Positions 1-8,893 of a stretch of DNA of 64,000 nt are shown in pieces. The notes beneath the pieces were generated by a model that did no database searches, was not told the DNA's origin, and was given only the letters and a program-made list of their open reading frames with translations. The stretch comes from Candidatus Altimarinota bacterium (GTDB lineage: Bacteria > Cyanobacteriota > Cyanobacteriia > Cyanobacteriales > Microcystaceae), in NCBI GenBank assembly GCA_012031035.1, contig JAAUUT010000011.1, positions 1-64,000 of the forward strand, read 5' to 3'. The stretch's first letter is position 1. Each line of letters begins with the position of its first letter. The position numbers and the translations under genes are program-made.

Positions 1-2
1 TA

Positions 3-545
3 AAAGACTATATAAAACAAATTATTGATACTTGTATTCAACCTAAAAATTATGAGATTATAGATATTCATGGTTCGATTATAGAATATTCAAAAAAGCT
101 TAACGATCGCTACTATCAAGACAATGTTATTGCCATCGGAGATACAGTTTCTACTGTTAATTCTTTGGGAGGAGAAGGCATTAGGCATGGGTTTAAAGGA
201 GCCGAAATTGCTTGTCAGTATATTAAGGCTTATTTAAAACAAGAAATTGCTTCATTTGCGTCTTATGAAAAACAAATGAAAGAAACTTTTGAGGGAGATT
301 GGAAACGTTGCGAACAGATAGGAAGAAAAGTATATCTCGAATATAGCGATCGCAAAATAGATTTAGGTGTTGCTTATTTAAAATATCTAAATATTAACGA
401 TATAATAGAGCTTCTTTTCTATTATAAATTTGAAAAATTATCCAAAGGATTATTTAAGTATCTTTCTCTAAAAATTGAATTGTTTTTTAAAAAATTTAGA
501 CTTAGTAGGTTGGTTAAAACTAAGAGCTTGCACTCTTCGCAATAA
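3..545 (+). CDS. FAD-dependent oxidoreductase, C-terminal part (5' end outside window)
   Basis: An open frame enters from the left edge and ends at 545, so only the last 180 or so residues are seen. The segment AIGDTVSTVNSLGGEGIRHG resembles the C-terminal FAD-contacting motif (GDA...P..G.GI) of the geranylgeranyl-reductase/lycopene-cyclase-like flavoprotein superfamily; here the usual GDAA is GDTV. The final residues (SLHSSQ) are encoded by the left end of the dispersed repeat starting at 527, so the repeat supplies the stop codon. The exact substrate cannot be told from this piece. The family assignment is moderately sure, the function unknown. Confidence 0.6.
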   Translation, partial: KDYIKQIIDTCIQPKNYEIIDIHGSIIEYSKKLNDRYYQDNVIAIGDTVSTVNSLGGEGIRHGFKGAEIACQYIKAYLKQEIASFASYEKQMKETFEGDWKRCEQIGRKVYLEYSDRKIDLGVAYLKYLNINDIIELLFYYKFEKLSKGLFKYLSLKIELFFKKFRLSRLVKTKSLHSSQ

Positions 546-689
546 CCGCCGGGGAATTGATACCCCGTCTCATTTATAAAGTCCATTAAAATGGACTGAA
601 ATAGTTAAGTTACTCAGTCCTCTTCAGAGGACTTTACATATGAGGCAGCGATTTAAATCGCTGACAGCTAATTAAGAATAGTGCAAGAT
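525..689. repeat. MITE-like hairpin repeat, copy 1
   Basis: A 161-bp unit bounded by CTTGCAC (527-533) and its reverse complement GTGCAAG (681-687). It holds three inverted repeats: AGTCCATT/AATGGACT (about 584-601), AGTCCTCT/AGAGGACT (about 618-635), and the palindrome CAGCGATTTAAATCGCTG near 646-663. A second copy lies at 32323-32483. The middle stem differs between copies by matching changes on both sides (CCTCT/AGAGG here, CGTCT/AGACG there). No transposase is encoded, so it would be a non-autonomous element or a repeated structured RNA. Confidence 0.75.
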
Positions 690-734
690 TTCAGTTAGGA
701 CAAGATAAACCCCAACCTACTGTTATTCTTGGTA

Positions 735-1277
735 TTACCCATAAAAAGAAGTAATAAGTCCTTTAATTGTTGCCCAATCTACTTGACGAACAGAACGGGT
801 TAAAGCAGTTAGATTACAAGCACAAGTCGAACAATCTGCTGAATCTCGAAAAATGCACTTGCCTACACTTTTCCCTTGAAAGTCTAAACTTTTCACCCGT
901 TTTGCTAGCGAACAAGCTCCAGGTTCGCGAATAGCATGTTTGGGATCGAACAAAAATTGGTTGACTTTGGGTTGATTTAAAGGAAATAATTGCCAACCAT
1001 ATTCATCAGCTTTTAAAGTAATTAATTCCTTCAACTTTTGGCGATCGCAAGTTGTATAAGCAAATGAATCTTGCAGACTTTCTGCGGTCGTTCCTGAGAC
1101 GATAATGCCTCTTAACTTTTTGAGATCTCTTACTACCCAATCAACCGTTTCTGAGAATAGAGGAATGCTTGAGGGAGGAAGCGTTAAATGGACATAAGCA
1201 CCGCGCTGTCTGTTGGCTAGAAAGCAAAGGCGATCGCGGATAAACTTGCAAAATCGAGTTTTCTTGACTAAAGTCAA
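735..1277 (-). CDS. hypothetical protein, cysteine-containing
   Basis: A 180-residue frame that would start with TTG at 1277; there is no ATG before the in-frame stop a further 40 or so bases upstream. I do not recognise a family. The C-terminal third carries several cysteines (GACSL, GKCIF, then C-x2-C-x-C in DCSTCAC), which could bind metal. Codon use looks like that of the neighbours, including one HIP1-type GCGATCGC. The weak start and isolated position leave open that this is the remains of a longer gene. Function unknown. Confidence 0.4.
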   Translation of the reverse strand: MTLVKKTRFCKFIRDRLCFLANRQRGAYVHLTLPPSSIPLFSETVDWVVRDLKKLRGIIVSGTTAESLQDSFAYTTCDRQKLKELITLKADEYGWQLFPLNQPKVNQFLFDPKHAIREPGACSLAKRVKSLDFQGKSVGKCIFRDSADCSTCACNLTALTRSVRQVDWATIKGLITSFYG

Positions 1278-1587
1278 TAGATAAAGCTTTTTCTTGTAAT
1301 ATTTCAGATAGTTCTCAATAAAAATTTTTTAAAATCTTGTTATATTATAACCATCAAAATAAGTTTTGATGGTTATAATGTTGCTGAGTTGTTTTTAGAT
1401 GGCGCACTTCAGTTGGGTCTTGTACCACATCGAATATTGGAAGCACTCGCCATGCCACATCTTCAAGTTTTAGCAACTAAAAATAGTTAAAGAGCTTCAT
1501 AGATTTGATAATCCTAAAAGCCTTATGGGTGGGTTATCTTGCGGTACAGTTATACTACAAAGCACGCAATCTCAAGTTACTGGTAAC
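1278..1587. other. gene-poor stretch with a perfect hairpin and a short orphan reading frame
   Basis: No full gene is visible. It contains a perfect 16-bp inverted repeat with loop TAAG at 1344-1379. An open frame of about 45 codons runs through the right arm and ends at TAA 1488-1490; it contains protein-like residues (FLDGALQLGLVPHRILEAL) but no convincing start or family. It may be the tail of a lost gene. Confidence 0.4.
1344..1379. repeat. perfect 16-bp inverted repeat, 4-nt loop
   Basis: The arm ATAACCATCAAAA (1347-1359) is mirrored by TTTTGATGGTTAT (1364-1376), and pairing extends to 1344/1379. Loop TAAG. On either strand this gives a long A/T-rich stem. It could be a terminator for the minus-strand gene that ends nearby, an operator, or an old element end. 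No second copy was seen in the window. Confidence 0.7.
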
Positions 1588-1623
1588 AAAAAAATTCCCC
1601 TCTCCAAAATTAGGAGCGGGGAA
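1588..1623 (-). terminator. intrinsic terminator of ilvB
   Basis: Read on the minus strand, TTCCCCGCTCC...GGAGAGGGGAA forms a GC-rich stem (1595-1605 with 1613-1623, one mismatch) followed by a run of seven T (complement of 1588-1594). It sits about 35 bases past the ilvB stop. Confidence 0.8.
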
Positions 1624-1658
1624 GAAATGATTGATACTCGTTACTATTTAACTTTCTA

Positions 1659-3521
1659 TTAAAGTTTTACTCCACATTCGGGACAGAACTTGTTGCTTGA
1701 AACATTAATTGCTCCACAACTATCGCAAGTAGTTGGTGCATTTTCTACACGGGGAATTTTTGGTTCTGGCAAACCAACCATCTGTGCGTTGCTTTTGCCA
1801 GGAGCTACCATTGGATAGCAATTTTCATCTTTAGTGACGTGCGCATCAACTAAAACAGGGCCATCGTGCGCCAGCATCTCGGCAATTTTATCGCTAAGTT
1901 CGGCGCGATCGCGAATGGTAATGCCTTTAATGCCGAATGCTTGGGCTAATAGCTCGAAATTAGGCGATCCCGTCTGCATATTAGAAGAAGAGTAGCGCTC
2001 GTCATAGAAAGCTTGCTGCCACTGGCGTACCATTCCTTGCCAGCCGTTATTGATAATTACGGTCTTGACATTGATTTTAAACTGTGCTAAGGTCGCAAGC
2101 TCTTGTAAGTTCATCTGGAAGCTAGCATCGCCGCTGATGCAGATAACTTCTTTATCGGGGACTGCTAGCTTAGCTCCCATAGCCGCAGGCATTCCATAGC
2201 CCATCGTTCCCAAGCCAGCGCTAGAAATCCAACGGCGCGGACCAGCTTTGAGGAACTGAGCGGCCCACATTTGGTGCTGTCCGACATCGGTGGTAAAGTA
2301 GCCGTAGGGAGCCTGACGACCGACTTCTACAATAACTTCTTGAGGAGAGATGCTATCGCTGTGACGAGGTACGACAAGCGGATAATCGTCGCGCCAGCGT
2401 TGAATGCGCTCTAACCATTCTTTTGTGCGTCCCCGACGAGACGGGTAATCTAATTCTCTAGCTCGTTGTAGTAATTGTTCTAGGACTTGGCGCACGTCTC
2501 CAACGATAGGGACTTCGGGAGTACGATTTTTGCCAACTTCTGCGGGGTCGATATCGATATGAATGACTTTAGCGCGAGAGGCGAATTCATCTAGTTTACC
2601 CGTAACGCGATCGTCAAATCTCGCACCTACAGCAATCAACAAATCGCATTCTGTAACGGCAAAATTAGCATAGGCCGTCCCGTGCATTCCTAACATCCCA
2701 ACAGATAGGGGATTATTTTCGTCAAACGCACCTAACCCCATAAGCGTTGTGGTGACGGGAAGCTCAAAACGTTCGGCTAGTTCGTGAATTTGAGCGTGTG
2801 CGTTAGATGCGATCGCGCCTCCACCGACGTATAATAAAGGTCGTCTGGATTCTTCAATGAGATTTAAAGCCGCATTGATTTGACGGGGATTGCCTTTAAC
2901 GGTAGGGCGATATCCAGGGGTCTTAACATTGCCTGGTTCGATGGGAATGTAATCGCACTCTTCTAACCCTACATCTTTGGGAATGTCGATTAATACTGGC
3001 CCCGGACGACCCGTACTGGCGATGTGAAAAGCTTCTGCAACAATCCTAGCCATATCGCTAGCTTGGCGAACGACATAAGAATGTTTGACAATTGGTAAGG
3101 TAATGCCATAAATATCGGTTTCTTGGAAAGCATCAGTCCCAATGGCAGCGCGCGGAACTTGACCTGTCACTACTACCATTGGAATAGAATCCATGTGAGC
3201 GGTAGCAATCCCCGTCACTAAGTTAGTCGCGCCGGGGCCAGAAGTTCCAAAACAAACGCCTACTTGACCCGTTGCACGAGCATAGCCATCGGCTGCATGA
3301 GCAGCGCCTTGCTCGTGTCTGACCAAAATATGCTGGAGTTCTCCTCTCGCTTCAAATTTATATAGCTCGTCATAAATAGGCAGTATCGCACCGCCAGGAT
3401 AGCCAAAAATATGCTTAACGCCGTGGCGCACAAGACTATCCATTAAAATAAAGCCACCAGTGCAACGTTGGGGAGCGGTTTTCAGAAGGGTTATTGTCGG
3501 AGGAACGCTTGAAGAAACCAC
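1659..3521 (-). CDS. ilvB: acetolactate synthase large subunit with C-terminal zinc ribbon
   Basis: Catalyses condensation of two pyruvates (or pyruvate and 2-oxobutyrate), the first common step of branched-chain amino acid synthesis; it uses ThDP, Mg and FAD and normally pairs with a small IlvN/IlvH subunit, not present here. The 620 residues show the N-terminal ThDP domain ([14 protein letters not shown] with the catalytic Glu in [18 protein letters not shown]), a central domain with [13 protein letters not shown] before it, and the C-terminal domain with GDASFQMN...[12 protein letters not shown]. Start is GTG at 3521. Odd: the last 24 residues form a C599-x2-C602-x10-C613-x2-C616 ribbon not expected in bacterial IlvB. 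A TTGACA / TAACTA pair lies about 110 bp upstream. Confidence 0.95.
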   Translation of the reverse strand: MVSSSVPPTITLLKTAPQRCTGGFILMDSLVRHGVKHIFGYPGGAILPIYDELYKFEARGELQHILVRHEQGAAHAADGYARATGQVGVCFGTSGPGATNLVTGIATAHMDSIPMVVVTGQVPRAAIGTDAFQETDIYGITLPIVKHSYVVRQASDMARIVAEAFHIASTGRPGPVLIDIPKDVGLEECDYIPIEPGNVKTPGYRPTVKGNPRQINAALNLIEESRRPLLYVGGGAIASNAHAQIHELAERFELPVTTTLMGLGAFDENNPLSVGMLGMHGTAYANFAVTECDLLIAVGARFDDRVTGKLDEFASRAKVIHIDIDPAEVGKNRTPEVPIVGDVRQVLEQLLQRARELDYPSRRGRTKEWLERIQRWRDDYPLVVPRHSDSISPQEVIVEVGRQAPYGYFTTDVGQHQMWAAQFLKAGPRRWISSAGLGTMGYGMPAAMGAKLAVPDKEVICISGDASFQMNLQELATLAQFKINVKTVIINNGWQGMVRQWQQAFYDERYSSSNMQTGSPNFELLAQAFGIKGITIRDRAELSDKIAEMLAHDGPVLVDAHVTKDENCYPMVAPGKSNAQMVGLPEPKIPRVENAPTTCDSCGAINVSSNKFCPECGVKL

Positions 3522-3626
3522 AGGGCAACCTACTTAAAATTTGTCTAGTTTTTTTGGTAATTTTGTCGCTTATGATGCAATAAGCTTAAGAACATCTTTG
3601 GTATGCTCTTATACCTTTAAGTTTAA

Positions 3627-3656
3627 TAGTTAAAGCTAACGCGACACCACTGTCAA
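3627..3656 (-). promoter_or_regulatory. candidate sigma70 promoter of ilvB
   Basis: On the minus strand TTGACA (complement of 3651-3656) is followed after 18 bases by TAACTA (complement of 3627-3632). The leader between it and the GTG start holds a small GGTAT/ATACC hairpin near 3600-3617. Perfect -35, fair -10; no transcription data. Confidence 0.45.
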
Positions 3657-3813
3657 TAAAAAATCTTTTTTACTCTGGACAAGCACTTTGTTATGCACGA
3701 CAGGAGAAAACTCATATTGTGAAACAAAGCTAAATGTTTGAAAGTTTAGCATCTCCTGACAAAAAACTTGCTTTCTTTACATTTGTTCACAAGTAAAAGT
3801 TGAAATGCGATCG

Positions 3814-3856
3814 CTAAAAAAATTTCCCCTTCCTAAAAAACAAGGAAGAGGAAACA
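3814..3856 (-). terminator. intrinsic terminator of groESL
   Basis: On the minus strand TTTCCTCTTCC and GGAAGGGGAAA can pair around a short loop and are followed by a run of T (complement of about 3816-3822). It lies about 50 bases past the groEL stop. The remaining 300 bases up to ilvB carry only the ilvB leader and promoter. Confidence 0.75.
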
Positions 3857-3906
3857 AGTTCAAGAGCAGCACTTTTCTAGTAGGAATATCCTTCTAGAAA
3901 CTCGGA

Positions 3907-5538
3907 TTAGTAATCGAAATCGCCGCCGCCGCCGCCAGCGCCAGCAGGAGACTTATCTTTTTCAGGCTTGTCTACAACGATACATTCGGTAGTCAATACC
4001 ATGCCTGCGATGGATGCCGCGTTTTGCAGTGCAGAACGAGTTACTTTTGCGGGGTCAACGATACCAGCGTCAAACATATCGACGAATGTTCCTTGAGCCG
4101 CATCGTAGCCGACGTTGAACTCTTTCTCTTTAACGCGCTCGGCAATTACCGCGCCATTTTGACCAGAGTTTTCGGCTATGCGCTTCAGGGGAGCAAGCAG
4201 GGCGCGAGCAACGATTTTAGCACCCGTTAACTCTTCGTTAGCGAGATTCTTAGGGGCCCAATCTTCGAGTTGAGGAGCGAGGTGCGCCAGAGTCGTACCG
4301 CCGCCAGGAACGATACCTTCTTCAACGGCTGCTTTGGTTGCGTTAATTGCATCTTCTAGGCGCAATTTCTTGTCTTTCATTTCGGTTTCGGTAGCTGCGC
4401 CAACTTTAATCACGGCTACGCCACCAGCCAATTTAGCCAGACGCTCTTGCAGTTTTTCTTTGTCGTAGGAAGATTCAGTTTCTTCGAGTTGACGGCGAAT
4501 TTGCTCGCAACGAGCCTTGACTGCTTGTTCGTTACCTTCGGCAACGATGGTGCTATTTTCTTTGGTGATGGTGATGCGGCGAGCTTTTCCGAGCATTTCA
4601 ACCTTAGCGCTTTCTAGCTTCAAGCCAGCATCTTCGCTGATAACTTGACCGCCAGTGAGGGTTGCAATGTCTTCGAGCATTTGCTTGCGGCGATCGCCAA
4701 AGCCAGGAGCCTTAACAGCAGCGACATTCAGGACTCCGCGCAGGCGGTTAACTACTAAAGTAGCGAGGGCTTCTTTCTCAATATCTTCAGCGATAATGAG
4801 TAAGGGTTTGCCTTGACGAGCAACTTGTTCGAGGACGGGAACGAGATCTTGAACCAAGGCAATCTTTTTATCGGTAATCAAGATTAAAGGATCTTCCATG
4901 ACCGCTTCCATGCGCTCTGCATCGGTGACGAAGTAGGGAGAAATATATCCCTTATCGAAGCGCATCCCTTCGGTAATTTCTAGTTCGGTAGTCATGGACT
5001 TGCCTTCTTCGAGGGAGATAACGCCCTCTTTGCCCACTTTGTCCATGGCGCTAGCAATCATTTGACCGACTTCTTCGTCGTTACCCGCAGAAATCGAACC
5101 GACTTGAGCAATCGATTTAGAATCTTCTACTGCTTTGGCGTGTTCGGCAATTCTTTCTACTAAGAAATCAGTGGCTTTTTCAATCCCGCGCTTAAGTGCA
5201 ATGGGGTTAGCACCAGCCGCAACGTTACGTAAGCCTTCTTTAACGATTGCGTGAGCGAGTACGGTAGCAGTTGTGGTTCCATCTCCAGCAACATCATTAG
5301 TTTTGGAGGCAGCTTGGCGGATTAGAGAAACGCCAGTATTTTCGATATGGTCTTCGAGTTCGATTTCTTTAGCGATGGTGATCCCGTCGTTAACGATTTG
5401 GGGAGCGCCAAATTTTTTCTCTAGTACAACGTTACGTCCTTTGGGGCCGAGCGTAATAGCGACGGCTTCATTTAAGATATCGATACCGCGCTCTAGAGCG
5501 CGACGAGCTTCGTCGTTGTAGATAATTGATTTAGCCAT
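3907..5538 (-). CDS. groL: chaperonin GroEL
   Basis: The 60-kDa chaperonin; 14 subunits form a double ring that folds proteins with GroES and ATP in the cytoplasm. Full family length (543 aa). Visible are the N-terminal ATP site [23 protein letters not shown], the hinge/apical region with [22 protein letters not shown], and VPGGGTTL near the C-terminal equatorial domain. The tail is glycine-rich and ends DFDY rather than the GGM repeat common in proteobacteria. It follows groES by 67 bases in one operon repressed through CIRCE. Cyanobacteria usually also have a second, monocistronic groEL; being next to groES marks this one as groEL1. Confidence 0.98.
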   Translation of the reverse strand: MAKSIIYNDEARRALERGIDILNEAVAITLGPKGRNVVLEKKFGAPQIVNDGITIAKEIELEDHIENTGVSLIRQAASKTNDVAGDGTTTATVLAHAIVKEGLRNVAAGANPIALKRGIEKATDFLVERIAEHAKAVEDSKSIAQVGSISAGNDEEVGQMIASAMDKVGKEGVISLEEGKSMTTELEITEGMRFDKGYISPYFVTDAERMEAVMEDPLILITDKKIALVQDLVPVLEQVARQGKPLLIIAEDIEKEALATLVVNRLRGVLNVAAVKAPGFGDRRKQMLEDIATLTGGQVISEDAGLKLESAKVEMLGKARRITITKENSTIVAEGNEQAVKARCEQIRRQLEETESSYDKEKLQERLAKLAGGVAVIKVGAATETEMKDKKLRLEDAINATKAAVEEGIVPGGGTTLAHLAPQLEDWAPKNLANEELTGAKIVARALLAPLKRIAENSGQNGAVIAERVKEKEFNVGYDAAQGTFVDMFDAGIVDPAKVTRSALQNAASIAGMVLTTECIVVDKPEKDKSPAGAGGGGGDFDY

Positions 5539-5605
5539 AGTGATGCCTCTTGCGAATAGATCTCGTGAATTGGGTGGTTAGTAAGTTATTAAAATTTAGT
5601 AACAA

Positions 5606-5917
5606 TTAAGCAACGATTGCTAAAATATCTTTCTCGGATAGCAAAACGTATTCTTCGCCGCCGAGTTTTACATCGGTGCCAGCATACTTGGAGTAGAGAA
5701 CTTTATCTCCTACTTTGACTTCTGGCTCAGAGCGACTGCCATCGTCGTTGCGCTTGCCAGCACCAACGGATACGACTTCTCCGATTTGAGGCTTTTCTTT
5801 AGCATTGTCGGGCAGGAGAATTCCACCAGCCGTTTTTTCTTCTGCTGGGCTGACTTTGACAAAAACGCGATCGCCCAATGGTTTGACGGTTGAAACACTA
5901 ATGCTGATTGCTGCCAT
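5606..5917 (-). CDS. groS: co-chaperonin GroES
   Basis: The 10-kDa heptameric lid of the GroEL chamber. 103 residues, usual length, with [10 protein letters not shown] at the start, the mobile loop [13 protein letters not shown] (about residues 31-43) that contacts GroEL, and [17 protein letters not shown]. First gene of the groESL operon. An upstream AGGATA-type ribosome site lies before the ATG, and the CIRCE operator is about 57 bases further up, so expression should be induced by heat. Confidence 0.98.
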   Translation of the reverse strand: MAAISISVSTVKPLGDRVFVKVSPAEEKTAGGILLPDNAKEKPQIGEVVSVGAGKRNDDGSRSEPEVKVGDKVLYSKYAGTDVKLGGEEYVLLSEKDILAIVA

Positions 5918-5973
5918 GAAATATCCTCCAAATTACTCTTCTTTAAGATAGTGCCAAACTTCGATTTAATTTT

Positions 5974-6000
5974 TTAGCACTCTCACCTTACGAGTGCTAA
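5974..6000 (-). promoter_or_regulatory. CIRCE operator (HrcA site) of groESL
   Basis: TTAGCACTC, nine spacer bases, GAGTGCTAA: an exact match to the CIRCE consensus. HrcA binds it and represses groESL in the absence of stress. It lies in the groES leader region, 57 bases before the start codon. Confidence 0.95.
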
Positions 6001-6171
6001 TTTAGCGAAATGAGATGGGTCATGGCAACTCCTATTCAAGTACGGGTTTCCGAACTTTTTGATAGCGGATCTCTCATAACCTCTGCTATCTGCCTTCTGG
6101 AATGAGAGTGGGGAATAGGAAATCTGTTGCCTGTTCCCTAAATTTAGTAACCAATTTGCATGTGTGACAGC

Positions 6172-6714
6172 TTATGACAAGAGTTCTTCGGCTAGGCTTT
6201 TCATCGTGCGCTCGAAGGGAGTAGTATCATTGAGTCCCCGTGTTAAGATTAATGCTCCTTGAATTCGCAAAATCGCTTCTTGGGCGCGAATGGTTGCTAG
6301 TTCTGCCTCAATACCAGCTTCTTTGAGTACGTCAGCTAATACCTCAATCCATACGGTTAATGCCTGTTTGATGCGTGTGTGAAAGCGATCGCTCGACTCT
6401 TCTAAGGTTAAAATTGCCCACAAGCAAGGCGTTTGACCGCGATCGTAAAATACCTCGACTTGCTGGCACATGGCTTGCAATCGCTCTAGTGGCGAAGCAT
6501 TACTGCGTAAAATCTTCAGAATATTTGTTTCTACCCAATTATCGATATAATCGAGTGCTGCACGTACCATTTCCTCTTTTCCTCCAGGAAAATAGTGATA
6601 CAGACTCGCTTTACCCAACCCAGTCACTTTAGAGATTTGCGCGAGGCTAGCTCCTTCATAACCATATCGCCGGAATAAATTTACAAGTACGAGAACGATC
6701 GCTTCTTTTGACAT
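6172..6714 (-). CDS. TetR-family transcriptional repressor
   Basis: Cytoplasmic DNA-binding protein. The helix-turn-helix is in RYGYEGASLAQISKVTGLGKASLYHYFPGGKE, split here as YGYEGASLAQISK and GLGKASLYHYF, close to the N-terminus. The C-terminal ligand domain is of the type seen in LmrA/YxaF-like regulators (FYDRGQTPCLWAIL, QGALILTRGL). I start it at the ATG at 6714 (MSKEAIVLV), because the longer frame from 6792 would run through both operators. It is divergent from the DJ-1/PfpI gene and the two genes share two 18-bp palindromes, so autoregulation and control of the neighbour are likely. The ligand is unknown. Confidence 0.85.
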   Translation of the reverse strand: MSKEAIVLVLVNLFRRYGYEGASLAQISKVTGLGKASLYHYFPGGKEEMVRAALDYIDNWVETNILKILRSNASPLERLQAMCQQVEVFYDRGQTPCLWAILTLEESSDRFHTRIKQALTVWIEVLADVLKEAGIEAELATIRAQEAILRIQGALILTRGLNDTTPFERTMKSLAEELLS

Positions 6715-6744
6715 TCTGAAATAATCGATTTTCTTTTTGACATT

Positions 6745-6790
6745 GTACCGAACGTTTGGTACTCTGTTTTTTGTACTGAATGTTCGGTAC
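6745..6790. promoter_or_regulatory. tandem operator palindromes between tetR and the DJ-1/PfpI gene
   Basis: Two near-perfect 18-bp palindromes, GTACCGAACGTTTGGTAC (6745-6762) and GTACTGAATGTTCGGTAC (6773-6790), centred 28 bp apart. A TTGACA at 6737-6742 precedes the first for plus-strand transcription, and a minus-strand TACAAT overlaps it. This is the expected layout for a TetR repressor controlling itself and the divergent gene. Confidence 0.75.
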
Positions 6791-6815
6791 AAAAAAATGA
6801 GAAATTACTAAACCT

Positions 6816-7484
6816 ATGGCTGCTAAAATTGCTGGATTTCGACTGGGAATTTATGTATTTAAAGATGCCGAAGTCATCGACTTTGCCGCTCCTTATGGAG
6901 TATTTTCGGTAGCGCGACGCTTCGATCCCGAATTGGATGTCTTTTTAATTGCAGAAACATTACGTCCCATTCAAACCCAAGCTGGCTTTACAGTTTTGCC
7001 AAACTATGGATTTAGCGATCGCCCTGCGATGGATGCTTTCCTGATTCCTGGTGGCTTTGGGACGCGACAAGAACTTTACAATCGCAATCTGCACGATTAT
7101 ATTGACAAATTATCAAATTCATGCATTTTGACGAGCGTTTGTACGGGTTCTTGGATTTACGGAAAAATGGGGTTGCTCGATGGGATTCCTGCAACAAACC
7201 GCAAAGAAGGCGATCGCACAGAAACCTCTACAATGGGCAAAGTTCCGATTGACCGACTTGCAGAAATTGCACCTGCTTGCCGCATCAGTCGAGCGAGAGT
7301 CGTGGATGCAGGACGCATCGTTACAGCAGGGGGAATCTCTTCAGGGATGGAAATGGGATTTCATTTGCTCCGACGTGCAGGGTACGACGAAACGTTTATA
7401 AACGAAGTGGCACGAACGATGGAATATCATCAAGCATATAACCTCTATCGAGACGATATCGAATTTAGCGAGATGGACGGGTAA
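6816..7484 (+). CDS. DJ-1/PfpI family protein, isonitrile-hydratase-like
   Basis: Class I glutamine-amidotransferase-like fold. 222 residues; the nucleophile elbow is TSVCTG with Cys109 and the acidic partner is probably Glu19 in KDAEVIDF. GGISSGMEMG near residue 170 is typical of the subgroup that includes isocyanide hydratase (InhA) and the N-terminal domains of GlxA-like AraC regulators; there is no HTH domain here. It lies just after shared TetR operators, so it is probably induced by the compound the repressor senses, perhaps a reactive electrophile. The substrate is inferred only. Confidence 0.8.
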   Translation: MAAKIAGFRLGIYVFKDAEVIDFAAPYGVFSVARRFDPELDVFLIAETLRPIQTQAGFTVLPNYGFSDRPAMDAFLIPGGFGTRQELYNRNLHDYIDKLSNSCILTSVCTGSWIYGKMGLLDGIPATNRKEGDRTETSTMGKVPIDRLAEIAPACRISRARVVDAGRIVTAGGISSGMEMGFHLLRRAGYDETFINEVARTMEYHQAYNLYRDDIEFSEMDG

Positions 7485-7518
7485 ACTAAGACTAGACTAT
7501 CTGATTCAATACGCCATC

Positions 7519-8730
7519 TTGAATTCACCCATCAAGCAACAAAAACTCAAAATTTCTCTGTTAGTTAGCGATTTATCTAGTCGCGGTGCGGCTAGATGGG
7601 GAGGAGCCGTTCGTCCTTTCTTGTTAGCGCAAGCTTTACAGACACTCGGTCATGAAGTCAAAATGTTTGGAGTGGCATTCGAGCGCGATGCACCTCCGAT
7701 AAACAATACTGATATTTCAATTACTGCTATTCCCTGTAACTATTATGCAGGTGTTGTCGGGAGCGCGATCGCGCTGAGCAAACTTTTACCGAAAATTGAT
7801 GGCGATATCCTCTATGCCGTCAAACTAAAACCGACTAGCTTTGGCATAGGATTGCTCAAACAAATGCAAAGTCGTCGTCCGTTGCTTGTCGATATCGATG
7901 ATTGGGAGATGAGTTGGTTTGGCGGCGACTGGTGGAAACCCCCCAAATTCAAACATTTCGTCAAAGATTACTTCAAAGCGGACGGCCCTTACAAACATCC
8001 AGACAATCCCGTGTATCTAAAATGGATGGAAAGTTTGCTCGATCGCGCGGATGCTGTAACCCTTCATACTCAGTTTATCAAAGAGCGTTTCGGAGGAATT
8101 TATATTCCTAATGGCAAAGATATCTCGCTATTTTCTCCCGATAAGTACGATCCCGATGAAAGCCGTGCTAAATATGGCTTAGCCGATTATAAAGTCTTGA
8201 TGTTTCCTGGCGCACCTCGTCCGTATAAAGGAATCGAAGATGTTTTGATTGCTTTGGATAAACTCGATCGCGACGATTTAAAATTGGTTATTGTCGGCGG
8301 TAGTCCCTACGACGACTACGACAAGAAACTTATGGAACAATGGGGACGAAGGATTATTCAACTGCCCAAATCTCCCGTGCAAGCAATGCCGGAAATCGTT
8401 TCTGCCGCTCACATTATCGTCGTTCCCCAACGCAATATGCCTGCTGCCTTGGCACAGTTTCCCCTTAAGTTAACCGATGGCATGGCAATGGAAAAACCCG
8501 TCTTAGCGACGCGAGTAGGTGATATTCCTGAAATTTTAGGCGATACGGGGTATTTAGTCGAGCCAAACTCGCCAGAACAACTTGCCGCTCAAATTGAGTG
8601 GATTGTAGAACATTTAGACGAAGCGAACGAAAAAGGCAAACAGGCAAGACAGCGATGCTGCGATCGCTATAGCATCGATACAATGGCGGATCTACTCGCT
8701 GAAGTTATCGATCGCGTTGCCACTAGATAA
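7519..8730 (+). CDS. glycosyltransferase family 4
   Basis: GT-B fold transferase using a nucleotide sugar. The N-terminal half begins KISLLVSDLSSRGAARWGG and the C-terminal half has the donor site PGAPRPYKGIEDVL, EKPVLATRVGDIPEIL with the E-x7-E region, and YLVEPNSPEQLA. 403 residues, normal length. The start is TTG at 7519; no ATG precedes the first conserved residues. It stands alone between the DJ-1 gene (35 bases upstream) and a terminator, so the acceptor cannot be inferred. Probably envelope or exopolysaccharide work in the cytoplasm or at the inner membrane. Confidence 0.8.
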   Translation: MNSPIKQQKLKISLLVSDLSSRGAARWGGAVRPFLLAQALQTLGHEVKMFGVAFERDAPPINNTDISITAIPCNYYAGVVGSAIALSKLLPKIDGDILYAVKLKPTSFGIGLLKQMQSRRPLLVDIDDWEMSWFGGDWWKPPKFKHFVKDYFKADGPYKHPDNPVYLKWMESLLDRADAVTLHTQFIKERFGGIYIPNGKDISLFSPDKYDPDESRAKYGLADYKVLMFPGAPRPYKGIEDVLIALDKLDRDDLKLVIVGGSPYDDYDKKLMEQWGRRIIQLPKSPVQAMPEIVSAAHIIVVPQRNMPAALAQFPLKLTDGMAMEKPVLATRVGDIPEILGDTGYLVEPNSPEQLAAQIEWIVEHLDEANEKGKQARQRCCDRYSIDTMADLLAEVIDRVATR

Positions 8731-8768
8731 ATCTTCGGCTTAGATATTTAAACTCTTGTGTTTGATGT

Positions 8769-8800
8769 AGGGCGGAAAAATATGTTCGCCCTCAATTTTA
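8769..8800 (+). terminator. hairpin after the glycosyltransferase gene
   Basis: AGGGCG (8769-8774) pairs with CGCCCT (8787-8792) around an AT-rich loop and is followed by TCAATTTTA. The T run is weak, so the terminator role is plausible but not certain. Confidence 0.5.
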
Positions 8801-8893
8801 TAGTAGCTATTGATTGAGGTAAAAGCTGAAAAAACGTACAAGACAATTTCATCGGCTGCAATTTAAAGTGACAGAAAACAGGTTACAGGTGAG

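Noticed and set aside
4024-5521. Several open frames on the strand opposite groEL
   Set aside because: They are shadows of the groEL codon pattern, with no ribosome sites and low-complexity composition.
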